Part shown: in pieces, positions 33,748-42,820 of the stretch
How positions within the stretch are numbered: position 1 is the stretch's first letter
Layout: each line of letters begins with the position of its first letter
NCBI GenBank assembly: GCA_035340095.1
Contig: DAORGN010000002.1
Span: forward strand, 1 to 64,000
Source: JAEUKA01 sp035340095
GTDB lineage: Bacteria; Myxococcota_A; Polyangia; Palsa-1104; JAEUJZ01
Length of the DNA stretch: 64,000 nucleotides
Reading direction: 5' to 3'
Translations under genes and position numbers: made by a program
The notes under the pieces: model-generated
Told to the model about the DNA's origin: nothing
The model's input: only the letters and a program-made list of their open reading frames with translations
Database searches by the model: none

Positions 33748-34764
33748 TTAGGCGTGCGGTCGGGATGACTGGAGCAAAATGGCGCGACGCATGCAGCGTG
33801 CGGCCTGACGATGCTGAGCAAGCGCTGAGTGCGCCACCGCGAGGTGCAGCCAGCTTACGTGGTGTTCGGGCTGCTGGGTGACGACTTCGGTCAGAAGTTC
33901 GACCGCGACATCAAACTGCGCCGCGCTGAGCGCCGTTACCGCCGGCAGCAGCTTGTCGTGATGCGTCGGCTTTGCGCGTCCTTCCGAAGTTGCCAAACGA
34001 CGACGGACGGGCAGGGCATCCAGCAGGCTGCGAGGTGACGACGGACGCGGCATCTTGGCTTTGCCACTGCGCCGCACCGCGTGGGGTTTGGGCAGCGGAT
34101 TTTGGGCGGTCTTGCCCAGCAAGGCGCCTTCGCGCGTCGGACGGGTCAGTGGGATCAGCTCGACAGCAACCGCGTGTGGGGTGCGCGCATCGAGCATGAC
34201 CATTTCGAGCAGCGCCGTGCCGATCTCGCCGCCGTGGCGCACCACTTCGCGCATCACCGACGCCAGTTCATCCGGCGGCACCGATCCGAGAAGATCATCG
34301 ACCGTGCGCCGCAGATCGTCCGCGCAAGCAATCGTCGCCAGAAGCTGCGCCACCGAACGCGCAATAAAACCGTCGGGGTCTTGGATCGCCACGTCCACCG
34401 GGGGCGACACGCCCAAGTCCGACATCACCGACAGCGCACGCGCTTTCACGGTGTCGCTTTGCGTGCTTTGACACAGCAGCTTGCGCAGTCGCGTCGTCAC
34501 ATCGGTCACATCGGCGCGCGCCAGAAGCTGCATCGCCCACTGGGCTTCGCTGTCGCTGTTCGACGCGAGCGAGCGCAGAAGCTGTGGCAAAAGGACGCTG
34601 CCCAAACGAGGCACCAGATGCAAAAGCCGTTGCTTGTGCTCGCCAGTCGGGAGTTCGCCGTCACGGGCCCTACGCAGCGACGCCGCTACCTCCAAAAGAG
34701 GGGTGAGCGCCACGGCTTGGTCTTCGCGTTCTGTCACGGACTGGGCCACACCGGCAAACGTCAT
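33748..34764 (-). CDS. HEAT/TPR-like repeat protein
   Basis: The ATG at 34764, with AGGAG six bases upstream, gives 338 residues; the frame to 34812 is not needed. The N-terminal two-thirds is built of helical pairs typical of HEAT-like repeats (LLPQLLRSLASNSDSEAQWAM, VKARALSVMSDLG, FIARSVAQLLATIACAD). A basic Pro/Ser linker (about 225-275) is followed by one or two TPR-like helix pairs at the C-terminus (FDVAVELLTEVVTQQPEHHVSWLHLAVAHSAL). There is no signal peptide or enzymatic motif. It is probably a protein-binding scaffold. The divergent neighbour is preT. Confidence 0.7.
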   Translation of the reverse strand: MTFAGVAQSVTEREDQAVALTPLLEVAASLRRARDGELPTGEHKQRLLHLVPRLGSVLLPQLLRSLASNSDSEAQWAMQLLARADVTDVTTRLRKLLCQSTQSDTVKARALSVMSDLGVSPPVDVAIQDPDGFIARSVAQLLATIACADDLRRTVDDLLGSVPPDELASVMREVVRHGGEIGTALLEMVMLDARTPHAVAVELIPLTRPTREGALLGKTAQNPLPKPHAVRRSGKAKMPRPSSPRSLLDALPVRRRLATSEGRAKPTHHDKLLPAVTALSAAQFDVAVELLTEVVTQQPEHHVSWLHLAVAHSALAQHRQAARCMRRAILLQSSRPHA

Positions 34765-34927
34765 GCTGGCTCCTAACGTGAAACGACCGACTTGCACCAA
34801 GGTACATGACATATATGGTCATTCTTCGTCAACGATTCCCTGGACTTGCGTGCCGGGTGGGGCTTGGTTTTCGTCGGATTGCAATTTTTCGGCTTGACAG
34901 GTGGGCGCCTATGCTAGTTTGCCCGAC

Positions 34928-36253
34928 ATGATGGCCGAGAGTTTTCACAAAAAGGCGCTGGCTCGTGAGCTCCGCCCGGCGCTATCGAAGGATGAGGCGC
35001 TCACCGAGGCCAATCGGTGCTTGTTTTGCTACGACGCGCCGTGCATGCGGGCGTGTCCGACGCACATCGATGTGCCGCTGTTTATCAGACAGATTTCGAC
35101 GGCAAATCCGACGGGTGCGGCGCGCACGATTTTGGCCGCCAACATCCTTGGAGCAAGCTGCGCGCGGGTTTGTCCGACGGAAGTGCTGTGCGAAGGCGCC
35201 TGCGTGCTTTCCGACCAGCACAAACCGATTCAGATTGGACCGCTACAGCGCTACGCGACCGATCATGCGATGCAGACGGGAATGCCGATTCTCAAACCAG
35301 GGAAAAAGCAGCCTGGATCGGTTGGAATCATCGGGGCTGGACCGTCAGGACTGGCCTGTGCGGCAGAGCTGCTCAAGCTTGGCTACGAATCGGTGATTTA
35401 TGAAGCCCACGACCGGCCCGGCGGGCTCAATTCGGTCGGGGTTGCGCAGTATAAAATGACGCCGGATGTGGCCCTGGCCGAAGTCGACTGGCTTGTGCGA
35501 TCCGGGGTGCAGATCCGCTGCGGTGTCACCGTCGGAAAAGACGTAAGTTTTGCCGAATTGGAAAGCCGCCACGACGCGATGTTTATCGGCGTCGGCATGG
35601 GCGGAATTCCGGGCATCGGCGTGGCTGGGGAAGACATTTCCGGCGTGTGGGATGGCCTGGATTTCATCGCGGCGCTCAAACAGGGCGACAGCGAGGTGTT
35701 CGATGCGCTACGTGGCGCGCGTGTCGCGGTCATTGGCGGCGGCAACACCGCGATTGACGTCGTGACGCAGGCGGCCCGGGCCGGCGCGTCGAAAGTGTGG
35801 CTTCTGTATCGTCGTGGTCGCGAGCAGATGTCGGCCTATGCGCACGAGATCGAGCTGGCCAAGCAGCATGGCATCGAGCTTCTGCTGCATGCCGTGCCGC
35901 ATCGCGTGCTTGGTCCGTCGCGGGGCCTGTCACCGCGCAGCAGCCGCGTCGCTGGACTGGAGTTTGGTCGCAAGCTTCCCGACGGTGGTGAAAGACTGGA
36001 AACCCTGCCTGCCGACCTGGTGATTCGGGCGACCGGACAAAAAGGGGCCAAGCTGACCGCGGAACTGCCGGTGCGTACAGACGGTGGAAAAGTGCTGGCT
36101 GACGAGTCGGGGCGGACTTCGAATCCGCGCTACTTCGCGGGTGGTGACTGCGTGTCGGGCGGCCAAGAAGTGGTCAACGCCGTGGCTGAAGGCCAGCGGG
36201 CAGCGCGGACGATTGTCGCTGAAGTGCTGTCTTTGCGTGGAGGGGCGCGGTAG
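34928..36253 (+). CDS. preT: NAD-dependent dihydropyrimidine dehydrogenase subunit PreT
   Basis: The ATG at 34928 gives 441 residues. N-terminal cysteine motifs for Fe-S clusters are CLFCYDAPCMRACPTHID (about 28-45) and ASCARVCPTEVLCEGAC (about 74-90). Two dinucleotide-binding GxGxxG motifs follow: GIIGAGPSGLACAAELLKLG (about 136-155) for FAD and VAVIGGGNTAIDV (about 270-282) for NAD(P)H. The GATGQKG segment near the C-terminus is also typical. It passes electrons from NADH to PreA for reduction of uracil/thymine. preA begins 17 bases downstream. No clear ribosome site is seen, and the transcript may have a very short leader. Confidence 0.9.
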   Translation: MMAESFHKKALARELRPALSKDEALTEANRCLFCYDAPCMRACPTHIDVPLFIRQISTANPTGAARTILAANILGASCARVCPTEVLCEGACVLSDQHKPIQIGPLQRYATDHAMQTGMPILKPGKKQPGSVGIIGAGPSGLACAAELLKLGYESVIYEAHDRPGGLNSVGVAQYKMTPDVALAEVDWLVRSGVQIRCGVTVGKDVSFAELESRHDAMFIGVGMGGIPGIGVAGEDISGVWDGLDFIAALKQGDSEVFDALRGARVAVIGGGNTAIDVVTQAARAGASKVWLLYRRGREQMSAYAHEIELAKQHGIELLLHAVPHRVLGPSRGLSPRSSRVAGLEFGRKLPDGGERLETLPADLVIRATGQKGAKLTAELPVRTDGGKVLADESGRTSNPRYFAGGDCVSGGQEVVNAVAEGQRAARTIVAEVLSLRGGAR

Positions 36254-36270
36254 CGCCGGAGGAGTTCGCG

Positions 36271-37557
36271 ATGGCCGATCTTTCCGTCGATTTTTGTGGA
36301 ATCAAGTCGCCCAATCCGTTCTGGTTGGCTTCGGCGCCACCGACGAACACAGGCGATCAAATCATGCGTGCCTTTGACGCTGGCTGGGGCGGAGCGGTGT
36401 GGAAGACGCTCGGGCAGCCAATCGTCAACGTGTCGTCGCGCTATTCATCGGTCGACTATGCCGGACGACGCATGATGGGGCTTAACAACATTGAGCTCAT
36501 CACCGATCGACCGCTCGACGTGAACTTCCGCGAAGTCAGCGAGGTCAAAAAGCGCTATCCCAAAAACGCGCTGATCGTGTCGCTGATGGTCGAGTCGAAG
36601 CGCGAAGCCTGGCACGAAATCGTCCGTCGTGCCGAAGACGCTGGTGCCGATGGCCTGGAGCTAAACTTCGGCTGTCCGCACGGGATGAGCGAGCGCGGCA
36701 TGGGCAGCGCCGTCGGACAGGTGCCCGACTACACCTGCCAAATCGTCAAGTGGGTCAAAGAAGTCGCCAAGACGCCGGTGATTGTGAAGCTGACGCCGAA
36801 CATCACCGACATCACGTTCCCGGCGCGCGCGGCAGAGCAGGGTGGGGCCGATGCGGTGTCGCTCATCAACACGATCAACTCGGTGACGGGAATTGATCTG
36901 GAAACGATGACGCCGCGTCCGGCGGTCCATGGTGCATCGGCGCACGGCGGCTACTGCGGTCCCGCGGTCAAACCGATAGCGCTGTCGATGGTCGCGTCCG
37001 TTGGCCAGACGGTGAAGATCCCGATATCTGGCATCGGTGGCATTGCCAACTGGCACGACGCGGCAGAGTTCATTCTGATGGGCGCGACGACGGTGCAGGT
37101 CTGTACTGCGGTCATGCACCACGGCTTCCGCATCGTGCTCGACATGATTGACGGTCTGTCGTCGTATCTGGACCGCAAAGGGCTGGCCAGCGTAAGTGAC
37201 TTGGTGGGCCGCAGCTTGCCGACCTATCAGCGCTGGGAACAGCTGGACCTAAACTACCGCGTCATCGCCGACATCAAGCAGGACAAGTGCATCGGCTGTG
37301 GCGTCTGTTATGCCGCTTGCTACGACGGAGCGCACCAGGCCATCGCTGCCAAACCGGATGGGCGGGGTCGTTCGGCGGTGCAAGTCCTAGAACACAAGTG
37401 CGTCGGGTGCAACCTCTGTAGCTTGGTCTGCCCCGTCGAGGATTGCATCACGATGAAGCGGGTCGACACGGGTTCTGACACGCGCGTGCCGTGGACGGAA
37501 TACAGCAAGAACCCGTCTTTGTATCCGCACATCCGATCCAATCGTCACGACCAGTAA
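36271..37557 (+). CDS. preA: NAD-dependent dihydropyrimidine dehydrogenase subunit PreA
   Basis: A strong GGAGGAG site precedes ATG 36271. The 428-residue protein has an N-terminal FMN-binding TIM barrel of dihydroorotate dehydrogenase type (NPFWLASAPPTNTGDQI; NFGCPHGMSERGMG with the catalytic-site Cys; ISGIGGIANWHDA; TVQVCTAVM). A C-terminal pair of [4Fe-4S] motifs follows, CIGCGVCYAACYD and CVGCNLCSLVCPVEDC. It reduces uracil and thymine to their dihydro forms, the first step of reductive pyrimidine degradation. No dihydropyrimidinase or ureidopropionase gene is adjacent. The GT2 gene follows after three bases. Confidence 0.93.
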   Translation: MADLSVDFCGIKSPNPFWLASAPPTNTGDQIMRAFDAGWGGAVWKTLGQPIVNVSSRYSSVDYAGRRMMGLNNIELITDRPLDVNFREVSEVKKRYPKNALIVSLMVESKREAWHEIVRRAEDAGADGLELNFGCPHGMSERGMGSAVGQVPDYTCQIVKWVKEVAKTPVIVKLTPNITDITFPARAAEQGGADAVSLINTINSVTGIDLETMTPRPAVHGASAHGGYCGPAVKPIALSMVASVGQTVKIPISGIGGIANWHDAAEFILMGATTVQVCTAVMHHGFRIVLDMIDGLSSYLDRKGLASVSDLVGRSLPTYQRWEQLDLNYRVIADIKQDKCIGCGVCYAACYDGAHQAIAAKPDGRGRSAVQVLEHKCVGCNLCSLVCPVEDCITMKRVDTGSDTRVPWTEYSKNPSLYPHIRSNRHDQ

Positions 37558-37560
37558 GCC

Positions 37561-39051
37561 ATGTTGCCGTCGCTTGTGACCGTGGCGCAGGGCCTTTATG
37601 GGCTTCTTCTCCTCGGACTGTGGCTGCTTTTGATCGCGGCGAGCGCGCATCTTTTGCGGCTTGGACTGTGGGCGCTTGCGCATCCGCTGGCTTCTGTGTC
37701 GGTTCGGAAGCTGGCTGATGGTGATTTGCCGGTTGTGACCGTGCAGCTACCGATGCGAAATGAACGACTGGTGGCGGCGCGGGCGATTCGGGCTGCGTGT
37801 GCGCTCGACTGGCCCAAAGATCGGCTGCAAATTCAGGTGCTCGATGACAGCGATGCAACCGACGAAACGGTGGCGATTGTCGATGCGGAAGTGGCGGCGC
37901 TGCGATATGCCGGATTTGACATCAGCGCGGTGCGTCGTCCCGACCGACGGAGCTTCAAGGCGGGCCATCTGGACTTTGCGCTGCCGTCTTCGCGCGGTGA
38001 ATTCATTGCCGTGCTCGATGTCGATTTTGTGCCCCAAGCGGATTTTCTGCGACAGCTCGTGCCGCATTTGGTTGCGCAACCGCAGCTTGCGTTTGTGCAG
38101 GGTCGCTGGTCGTTCCTCAACGAAGACGACAGCCTGCTTTTGCGGCTCCAAGCGCTGATCCTGCATGGTCTTTTCCTCGTCGAGCAGTCCTATCTTTCAG
38201 CGCACCGGCAGCCGGTTCAGTTCAACGGGTCGGGCGGAATTTGGCGCAAAGCGGCGCTTTCGCAAGCGGGCGGCTGGGTCGGTGGCGACAGCGATACCGA
38301 AGCGTCGGTGACCGAAGACCTCGATCTGTCGTTTCGCGTGCGACTGTTTGGGTATGAATCGCTGCTTTTGCCGCAGGTTGCGGTGCCCACGGAGCTTCCG
38401 GAATCGATGGCGGCGTTTCGCAGCCAGCAGAAGCGCTGGGTGCGCGGTGGGGCCCAGGTGCTGCGCAGTCTGCTGCACAAGCTGTGGTCGCCGGGGCGTT
38501 CGCTTGGCGAGCGGCTGACGATGCTGCTCCATCTGTTGCGGCATGCGCGGCAGCCGTATCTGGCGCTGGCGCTTTTGTTTTTGCCGCTGCCACCGCTTGG
38601 CGTGCTGCATGGTCTGTTTGCGCCACCGGGAGGCATGCTCGCAGCGGTGCTGATCCTGTGGACGGCGCTTTCGGTGTATTACGGGGCGGCGCTCTTGCGA
38701 CTGCAGCGCTCGCCGTTTTGGGCGGTGCTGCTGGCCCCGCTTGTGATGGCACTGTCGATGGGCTTGTGTGTATCGCTCACCGTCGAGCTTTTGCGTGGCG
38801 TGCTGTCCTCGCGCACCGGCGCGGAGTTTGTTCGCACGCCGAAGACGGGAGGACAGAAAGAACCTGCCAAGCAGTACCGACCCGTGTTTGATAGGCTCGC
38901 GCGGATCGAAGTCGGGATCGGCGGGGCGTATCTGGCGCTGTCGTTTTGGCTGTTTTGGCGCGGCGACTACCTGACCGCGCTCGGCTTTGGGCTGCTGATT
39001 GGGGCCGGGCTTCTGTGGGTCGGCGGCGGTAGCTGGCGCATTTCGCGCTAG
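37561..39051 (+). CDS. Family 2 glycosyltransferase, cellulose/mannan-synthase-like
   Basis: The 496-residue protein begins three bases after preA. It has an N-terminal membrane segment (about 8-40). The GT2 catalytic core (about 58-285) carries the metal motif VLDVDF (about 155-160), the acceptor TEDLDLS and the QQKRWVRGG (QxxRW) motif, all in the order of processive beta-glycosyltransferases. Four or more membrane helices follow (about 320-495). The CslA/glucomannan-type layout suggests synthesis of a linear surface polysaccharide. Its close spacing to preT-preA implies cotranscription, though the biochemical link is unclear. Confidence 0.88.
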   Translation: MLPSLVTVAQGLYGLLLLGLWLLLIAASAHLLRLGLWALAHPLASVSVRKLADGDLPVVTVQLPMRNERLVAARAIRAACALDWPKDRLQIQVLDDSDATDETVAIVDAEVAALRYAGFDISAVRRPDRRSFKAGHLDFALPSSRGEFIAVLDVDFVPQADFLRQLVPHLVAQPQLAFVQGRWSFLNEDDSLLLRLQALILHGLFLVEQSYLSAHRQPVQFNGSGGIWRKAALSQAGGWVGGDSDTEASVTEDLDLSFRVRLFGYESLLLPQVAVPTELPESMAAFRSQQKRWVRGGAQVLRSLLHKLWSPGRSLGERLTMLLHLLRHARQPYLALALLFLPLPPLGVLHGLFAPPGGMLAAVLILWTALSVYYGAALLRLQRSPFWAVLLAPLVMALSMGLCVSLTVELLRGVLSSRTGAEFVRTPKTGGQKEPAKQYRPVFDRLARIEVGIGGAYLALSFWLFWRGDYLTALGFGLLIGAGLLWVGGGSWRISR

Positions 39052-39054
39052 CGG

Positions 39055-39840
39055 TTACGCGGAGCTCGCCGACGGAGCCGCCGGGGCAGCGCCCGGATCA
39101 GGCAGGGCAGATGCGGCATGACCGAGAGCCACTTTGGCGCGCTTGCCAAACGGTGTCTGCGGATAGGCTGCGGCTCGTTCGTAGCGACGACGGGCTTCCA
39201 CGGGCTTGTTTTCAGCTTGTGCCACTTCGCCCAGCCAAAACCAGCGCTCGGCGGTGCGGCCCGGATCGACCTGCCATTCGGGATCGAACTGGAGCGACAC
39301 CGACTCTTCTTCGGAACGCAGCGCCGACAAAAGCGCCGCTTCCGATGCTTGGTAGTTTTTGCGATGCAGCTCGGCAATGCCGCGGGTGCCACTGATACAG
39401 GCTGACAAAAGCGGATCTTTCGATGGTCCATCGTCGCCCGCCAGCAGCTCGACCGCATCATCCAGGTGTCCGACCGCATCATCGGGCTTGCCCAGAAATG
39501 TCAGCGTATACGCCCGGTTGTTGAGCCACAGCGCGACTTCGACCGGGCTTAGCTGCTGAAGCTGCACTTTGTCGAGCTCCTCCAGTGCTTCGCGGTGATC
39601 GCTGACAGCATTGAGCGCACACGCCAGGTTGATGCGCAAAAGCTGTTCTTCGCGCAGTGGCATCGTGCGGGCAAGCGCGACGCGGTAGTACCGGATGAGC
39701 AGCGCCGGGTCGTCGCTCGGCAGGCTGGGCGGATCGTCGTCGGCATGCTCGCTGAGCAGCAGCGCCGAGCGATTGCGCTCGTGGCTGGTCAGCGCCGCGA
39801 TGACGGTCACCCAGACAAGCAGGAAGAAGATTCCCAGCAC
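39055..39840 (-). CDS. Membrane-anchored TPR-like protein
   Basis: This 261-residue protein has a GTG start. It starts with a single N-terminal membrane helix (LGIFFLLVWVTVIAALTS) and has no lipobox. The remainder is helical with TPR-like pairs (ACALNAVSDHREALEELDKVQ, LWLNNRAYTLTFLGKPDDAVGHLDDAVELL, WFWLGEVAQAENKPVEARRRYERA) and an Ala/Pro-rich tail. It is probably an envelope assembly or interaction protein. The last codons converge on the GT2 gene, with three bases between the stops. Confidence 0.75.
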   Translation of the reverse strand: MLGIFFLLVWVTVIAALTSHERNRSALLLSEHADDDPPSLPSDDPALLIRYYRVALARTMPLREEQLLRINLACALNAVSDHREALEELDKVQLQQLSPVEVALWLNNRAYTLTFLGKPDDAVGHLDDAVELLAGDDGPSKDPLLSACISGTRGIAELHRKNYQASEAALLSALRSEEESVSLQFDPEWQVDPGRTAERWFWLGEVAQAENKPVEARRRYERAAAYPQTPFGKRAKVALGHAASALPDPGAAPAAPSASSA

Positions 39841-39885
39841 GACTCTAGTTTACTCCGCTTAGGTGCCCTCGCTCCGACGATCTTG

Positions 39886-40224
39886 TCACGAAATGCCGAG
39901 CCTGATGCTGCGGGCAAGCAGCGCCGACAAGACGGTTTCCAGCGTCGAGACAAGCTCGGCATCGGCGGTCTTCCACAGCTTGCCGTCCGCATCCGGATCG
40001 AAGTGCCACGCCTTGCGCTGCGCCGCCATCCAGATTTGCCGAGCCGCCCGGTGCCGGTTGATGACAATTTTTTGCCCGTTGCCGAGCGTCAGATTCAGCA
40101 CGTCGCCGGACATCTCGACGTCGACTTCATCGGGATCAAAGGTGGAAACCGCTCGCTCGATGCGACGGATCATCGCGTCGGCGAGCTTGTCAAACTCTGC
40201 GTCCTGTTTTTCGCGCGGATTCAT
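39886..40224 (-). CDS. cyaY: Frataxin-like iron-sulfur cluster protein CyaY
   Basis: This 112-residue protein matches bacterial frataxin in length. Diagnostic parts are the acidic first helix (FDKLADAMIRRIERAVSTFDPDEVDVE), the beta-sheet strand LNLTLGNGQKIVINRH and the conserved QIWMAAQRKAWHF segment with its Trp, ending in a C-terminal helix. CyaY binds Fe2+ and regulates IscS-dependent cluster assembly. It lies between the TPR protein and pheT with short gaps, but there is no isc operon here. Confidence 0.88.
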   Translation of the reverse strand: MNPREKQDAEFDKLADAMIRRIERAVSTFDPDEVDVEMSGDVLNLTLGNGQKIVINRHRAARQIWMAAQRKAWHFDPDADGKLWKTADAELVSTLETVLSALLARSIRLGIS

Positions 40225-40306
40225 AGCGTTCCGTGAGCCTAGCGCGCCTTGCGCTTTCCGATAGATGAAATGTCACCAAAGCGCCAGCTGCGTCACCTGC
40301 TGTGGC

Positions 40307-42811
40307 CTACTGGCGGAGAGCGATGGGAACTTTTTTGCCCAATTGATCGATGACTTTTTGGTGGGCTTTCTGGACTTCGTCATCGGTCAGCGTCCGCTGG
40401 TCTGATTGATAGGTCAGGCTAAACAGCAGCGCTTTCTGTCCCGCCGGAACGTGTCCTTGGGCGCGATAGTCTTCGAGCAGTGCCACATCACGGAGCAGCG
40501 GCTCTTCCGACTTTTGCATCGCATCGAGAAGCGCTGCCGCGGACACATCCTGCGCAACGAAGAACGACAGATCACGGCTCGTCGCTGGGAATCGCGAGTG
40601 TGCCACGTAGTTGGGCTTGCTGATTGGCAGGTCCGGCACCGCAAGTTCCAGCGCAAACGCTGCCCCAGGCAGATCCAGCTTGCTGCGCAGATCCGGATGC
40701 AGTTCACCAAACGTCCCGATGACCGCACCGCTGTGCGCAAAACACAGTGCCGCTGCCGCACCAGGATGCAGCATCGGGGCTTCGTCTGCCGTCGCTGCGC
40801 GCACAAACACGGCACGCGCGCCGGCACTTGGGTCAGGCTGCCACACAAGCGAAAGACCGAGCCCTGCGACAAGCTGCTCGACCAGGCCTTTTGCATCGTA
40901 AAAGTCGAGCGCATCGCCCGGTGTCGGTTTGAGAAAGTGATCGCGATGACCGCAGAGCACCGCCGCAACGTGGGTTTGTTCCGTCGGCAGGACTTCGTTG
41001 GCACCGGACGGCTGAAACACTTCGCCCACTTCAAACAGCCGCAGGTCGGTCTGTCCGTGCGAAAGGTTTTGCCGCACAAGCTCGACCAAACCGGGTAGGA
41101 GCTTGCTCCGCAGCACCGAAAGTTCTTCGCGCAGCGGGTTTTCGATGCAAAGCGGTGCAAGCTCGCGCCGACCTTCGCCGAGCTTTACCCGATCGGGACT
41201 CGTCATCGAAAACTGAATCACTTCGAGCAGCCCAAGCGACGCACAGATCATTCGTGCGCGGTCGGCATTGCGGTAGCGCGTCATCTGCACAGACGGCGGC
41301 TGTGGCTCGCTCATCGGCATGTTCGGCAGCGTGGTCGGAATGTGGTGCAGACCGTAGACGCGCGCGACTTCTTCGATCAGATCAATTTCGCGGGTCAAAT
41401 CGGGGCGGCGGGTCGGAATCTCGACCGTCAGAAGTTTCCCGTCGCTGTGTACGGGCAAACCGATCGCTTCCAGACACTCCTTTTGCATCGCTGCGGAAAT
41501 CGTCAGCCCCAGCATGGCCGTCGTGCGCTCCGGGCGCAACGTCAGCGTCGGCAACGACAGTTTTTTCGGGTACACATCGGTCGCCGCAGCAGCCAGTTGT
41601 CCACCCGCGAGCTTCACAATCAGTGCGGCGCAGGCATCGGCGACTTCGGGAATTGCATTGGCATCGGTGCCACGCTCAAAGCGATGCGACGCTTCGGTGT
41701 GCAGCTTCAGCTTTTTCGCGGTGCGACGAATCATCGCCGGTGCAAAGTACGCGCACTCCAGCAGCACATCGGTCGTCGATTCACCGACTTCCGAAGTCTG
41801 TCCGCCCATCACACCCGCTACGGCGACGCCCTTTTCGGCATCGGCAATCAGCAGATCAGATGGACCCACTTCGCGCTCTTGTCCGTCGAGCGTTTTGATC
41901 TTTTCTTCTGGCTTGGCCCGTCGCACGACAATTTTCTGTCCCGCGAGCTTGTGCAGATCAAATGCATGGAGCGGATGCCCATACTGAAGCAGCGCCAGGT
42001 TGGTCGCATCGACGACATTCGACAGTGCTCGCACCCCGAGTCGCTGGAGTCGCAGACGATAAAACAGCGGACTTTTGCCGACTTTCACGCCGCGGATGAG
42101 GTGGCCCAGATAGCGCGGGCAAGACTCGCTGTCTTCGACGACAATTTGCGCTGGTTCGGTTTGTGCCTGATTGCCGCGAAGTGCCGCCAGATTGACCGAC
42201 TGCTGCCGAAGTCGCACGCCTTCGTGACGGAACAGCGCCGCAATTTCACGCGCGACGCCTGTGTGACCCAAAAGGTCTGGCCGATTGGGCGTAATGTCCA
42301 GCTCAAACACCCAATCAGGCAGTCCGGCGGCTTGCGCAACATCGCCGCCAATGTCGATGCCGTCATCGGGCGACAGAATCACAATCCCGTCGTGGTCTTC
42401 GGAAAGCCCCAGCTCGTCTTCGGCACACAGCATGCCGGGCGACGGAATGCCGCGCACTTCGCGAACGCTCAGGACAAGTCCGTTTGGCAGCGTCGCGCCG
42501 GGCTTTGCCCACAGCACCCGCGGACTGCGCCCCGGCTCACCGGGGTTTGGCACATTGGGCGCTCCGCAGACGACCTGCGTGACTTCTTTTCCATCAAAGA
42601 CATCGACCAGCGTGAGCTTATCGGCCTTGGGATGTGGACGCTTGCCTCGCACTTCTGCGCAAATGACGCCCGAAAGACCTTTGCCAATCGGATGCAGCGC
42701 ATCGACCGCCACGCCGGACACGCTCAGTCGGTCGGCGACCGCTTGCGGGGTCACGCTCGACGGAATCTCCAGTAGCTCACAGAGCCAGTTCCAAGAGACT
42801 TTCATTGCCAA
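40307..42811 (-). CDS. pheT: Phenylalanyl-tRNA synthetase beta subunit
   Basis: This full-length PheT has 834 residues. The N-terminal tRNA-binding OB domain (GVICAEVRGKRPHPKADKLTLVDV, about 48-71, then VVCGAPNV) is followed by B3/B4 editing domain motifs (ELDITPNRPDLLGHTGVAREIA), the B5 domain and the C-terminal FDX-ACB domain (FPATSRDLSFFVAQDVS). It pairs with PheS to charge tRNA-Phe and edits mischarged Tyr. pheS ends nine bases upstream. Both are on the minus strand behind rplT. Confidence 0.96.
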   Translation of the reverse strand: MAMKVSWNWLCELLEIPSSVTPQAVADRLSVSGVAVDALHPIGKGLSGVICAEVRGKRPHPKADKLTLVDVFDGKEVTQVVCGAPNVPNPGEPGRSPRVLWAKPGATLPNGLVLSVREVRGIPSPGMLCAEDELGLSEDHDGIVILSPDDGIDIGGDVAQAAGLPDWVFELDITPNRPDLLGHTGVAREIAALFRHEGVRLRQQSVNLAALRGNQAQTEPAQIVVEDSESCPRYLGHLIRGVKVGKSPLFYRLRLQRLGVRALSNVVDATNLALLQYGHPLHAFDLHKLAGQKIVVRRAKPEEKIKTLDGQEREVGPSDLLIADAEKGVAVAGVMGGQTSEVGESTTDVLLECAYFAPAMIRRTAKKLKLHTEASHRFERGTDANAIPEVADACAALIVKLAGGQLAAAATDVYPKKLSLPTLTLRPERTTAMLGLTISAAMQKECLEAIGLPVHSDGKLLTVEIPTRRPDLTREIDLIEEVARVYGLHHIPTTLPNMPMSEPQPPSVQMTRYRNADRARMICASLGLLEVIQFSMTSPDRVKLGEGRRELAPLCIENPLREELSVLRSKLLPGLVELVRQNLSHGQTDLRLFEVGEVFQPSGANEVLPTEQTHVAAVLCGHRDHFLKPTPGDALDFYDAKGLVEQLVAGLGLSLVWQPDPSAGARAVFVRAATADEAPMLHPGAAAALCFAHSGAVIGTFGELHPDLRSKLDLPGAAFALELAVPDLPISKPNYVAHSRFPATSRDLSFFVAQDVSAAALLDAMQKSEEPLLRDVALLEDYRAQGHVPAGQKALLFSLTYQSDQRTLTDDEVQKAHQKVIDQLGKKVPIALRQ

Positions 42812-42820
42812 ACTCCTCGC

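Noticed and set aside
34894..34920. TTGACA followed by TAGTTT or TATGCT before preT
   Set aside because: Spacers of 15 and 10 bases are too short for a confident sigma70 promoter, though a very short leader is possible.
41342..42775. 477-codon plus-strand frame within pheT
   Set aside because: It is antisense to the clearly identified PheT.
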